From Methyloversatilis discipulorum (GTDB lineage: Bacteria > Pseudomonadota > Gammaproteobacteria > Burkholderiales > Rhodocyclaceae): a stretch of 64,000 bases of DNA. The notes below the pieces were generated by a model, which was not told the DNA's origin, searched no databases, and saw only the letters and a program-made list of their open reading frames with translations. The stretch's first letter is position 1, and each line of letters opens with the position of its first letter. Below, one piece after another: positions 62,758 through 64,000 of the stretch. The stretch is taken from the NCBI RefSeq assembly GCF_000385375.1, contig NZ_ARVV01000001.1, positions 4,030,001 to 4,094,000 on the forward strand, in the 5' to 3' direction. The position numbers and the translations under genes were made by a program.

Positions 62758-63894
62758 ATGCTCAAGCTGTTGCGCTGCACCGCGCTTCTCGTGTCCGCCG
62801 CACTTCCGTTCGCCGCTTCCGCCGACCTGATCCCGCCACCCCAGCCCGACGCCAAGGCCTGGCTGCTGATCGACCACGAATCCGGCGCCGTTCTGGCGCA
62901 GTCGCGCCCGGACGACAAGGTCGAACCGGCGTCGCTGACCAAGCTGATGACCGCCTACCTGACCTTCAAGTCGCTGAAGAACGGTCAGTTGAAGCCCAAC
63001 CAGGCGGTGCCGGTCAGCGTCGCCGCGTGGAAGACCGGCGGCTCCAAGATGTTCATCGCGCCGGACAAGCCGGTCACCGTCGACGAACTGATCCGCGGCA
63101 TGATCATCCAGTCCGGCAATGACGCCTGCGTTGCGCTCGCAGAAGCGATTGCCGGTTCGGAAGCCGCCTTCGCGCAGATGATGAATGCCGAGGCGAAGCG
63201 TCTGGGCATGTCGGGCACACAGTTCCGCAACTCGACCGGCCTGACCGAGGACGGTCATTACACGACGGCACGCGACCTGGCCATTCTGGCGCGCGCGCTG
63301 ATCCACGATTTCCCCGAGTACTACCCGCTGTACTCGACGCTGGACTACACCTACAACGGTATCAAGCAGGGCAACCGCAATCGCCTGCTGACGATGGACC
63401 GCAGCGTGGACGGCATGAAGACCGGCCACACCGATGCAGCCGGCTGGTGCCTGGTGTCGTCGGCCAAGCGCGAAGACCGCCGCGTCGTGTCGGTGCTGCT
63501 CGGCGCGCCGAACGAGAAGGGCCGTATCGAATCGTCGGCCACGCTGTTGAACTACGGCTTCAACGCCTGGGAAAACGCACGCCTCGCGAGCGCCGAGGAA
63601 GTGCTGGCCACGCCTGCTGTCTACAAGGGCGCTGCCGCCAGCGTGCAGGTCGGTGCGGCCGACGACGCGGTCGTGACGGTACCGCGCGGTCAGGCCGGCA
63701 AAGTGACACGGGAGATCGTCATCACCACGCCGGTGATCGCGCCGATCGCCGTCGGCCAGCAGCTCGGTACGCTGAAGGTGGCGATCGACGGCAAGCCGGC
63801 CGGCGAGTATCCGCTGGTGGCCAAGGTGGCGATCGACGAAGGCGGCTTCTTCCGCCGCATCTGGGACACGATCCGGCTCTGGCTGGGTCTCTGA
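62758..63894 (+). CDS. dacC: D-alanyl-D-alanine carboxypeptidase (penicillin-binding protein 5/6 type)
   Basis: The 378-residue periplasmic enzyme trims the terminal D-Ala of peptidoglycan stem peptides. It has a signal peptide (ending ASA at about 22), the three active-site motifs SLTK (S59, K62), SGN (119-121) and KTG (221-223), a C-terminal PBP5 domain, and a C-terminal amphipathic anchor (FFRRIWDTIRLWLGL). Several paralogues are usual, so the exact dac letter is uncertain. Confidence 0.92.
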   Translation: MLKLLRCTALLVSAALPFAASADLIPPPQPDAKAWLLIDHESGAVLAQSRPDDKVEPASLTKLMTAYLTFKSLKNGQLKPNQAVPVSVAAWKTGGSKMFIAPDKPVTVDELIRGMIIQSGNDACVALAEAIAGSEAAFAQMMNAEAKRLGMSGTQFRNSTGLTEDGHYTTARDLAILARALIHDFPEYYPLYSTLDYTYNGIKQGNRNRLLTMDRSVDGMKTGHTDAAGWCLVSSAKREDRRVVSVLLGAPNEKGRIESSATLLNYGFNAWENARLASAEEVLATPAVYKGAAASVQVGAADDAVVTVPRGQAGKVTREIVITTPVIAPIAVGQQLGTLKVAIDGKPAGEYPLVAKVAIDEGGFFRRIWDTIRLWLGL

Positions 63895-63901
63895 GGAAAA
63901 G

Positions 63902-63950
63902 GCCCCCACGGGGGCTGCGTCACCCACGGTCGGCTTTGCACAGCCGACCG
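63902..63950 (+). terminator. Two hairpins after the carboxypeptidase gene
   Basis: GCCCCC (63902-63907) pairs with GGGGGC (63910-63915), and CGGTCGGCT (63927-63935) pairs perfectly with AGCCGACCG (63942-63950) across TTGCAC. The first follows the stop codon by 7 bases. Neither has a T-run. Confidence 0.6.
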
Positions 63951-64000
63951 GTTACGCGGGCAGCGAGCGATGCTCGCCGAAATCCCCGCTCCACCCCTTG

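Overview
The window is a compact, very GC-rich chromosomal segment with about 60 protein genes, many joined by ATGA stop/start overlaps. Gene content and style (a PEP-CTERM protein, a pcm-rhodanese-tolC cluster, DUF1840 and Oxidored-like small proteins, a quinoprotein-like dehydrogenase, a twin-hairpin element typical of beta genomes) suggest a betaproteobacterium, perhaps Rhodocyclales/Burkholderiales-like. That assignment is inference. I see no rRNA, tRNA, transposase, prophage or CRISPR array.

Layout. 1-2534: end of an unknown gene, a CorA-type transporter, lgt and a VOC protein. 2655-9750 (minus): tolC, rhodanese, pcm, then a tetR-mfp-RND efflux operon. 9989-14137: gcvT and gcvP without gcvH. 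14310-17241: a PEP-CTERM choice-of-anchor protein and a nitronate monooxygenase-like protein. 17222-18395 (minus): a sulfur-transport pair (YeeE/YedE halves) with an ArsR-family regulator that has the cysteine spacing of persulfide sensors and a perfect palindromic operator. 18463-23033: YciI, MOSC, a TerC-family protein preceded by a manganese (yybP-ykoY) riboswitch, and a cNMP/CBS/DUF294 signalling protein. 23015-31628 (minus): a GNAT gene, then an acetate-type two-component cluster: a symporter-linked histidine kinase, a lone receiver, a degenerate sensor kinase fused to a DnaQ-type exonuclease, and the DUF4212/symporter pair. 32072-35512: FabI, a MaoC-Pta fusion and acetate kinase, which links to the same acetyl/acyl-phosphate theme.

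35593-41526: a formate/nitrite channel, a GlcG/HbpS protein, AsmA, MscL, an orphan OmpR-type regulator and a WbuC cupin. 41521-42024 holds the most unusual structure: six 83-bp tandem repeats between dnaE and wbuC. On the minus strand each unit carries a ribosome binding site and a 28-codon ORF whose stop overlaps the next ATG, giving an unbroken ATGA chain dnaE - six mini-ORFs - wbuC. 42021-47371: dnaE and a quinoprotein-like dehydrogenase lacking expected active-site residues. 47368-50704: a GNAT protein, a chemoreceptor with a sigma-28-like promoter and a DUF2383 protein.

50780-54169 (minus) contains a bufferin-type operon (bufA, MNIO enzyme, DUF2063 partner, DoxX). 54285-56197: a ROK kinase, DUF1840, an Hpt protein and an Oxidored-like protein. 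56219-62599 (minus): a heavy-metal RND operon (small exported protein, czcC-, czcB- and czcA-like genes) ending in a divergent P-II protein. 62758-63894: a D-Ala-D-Ala carboxypeptidase.
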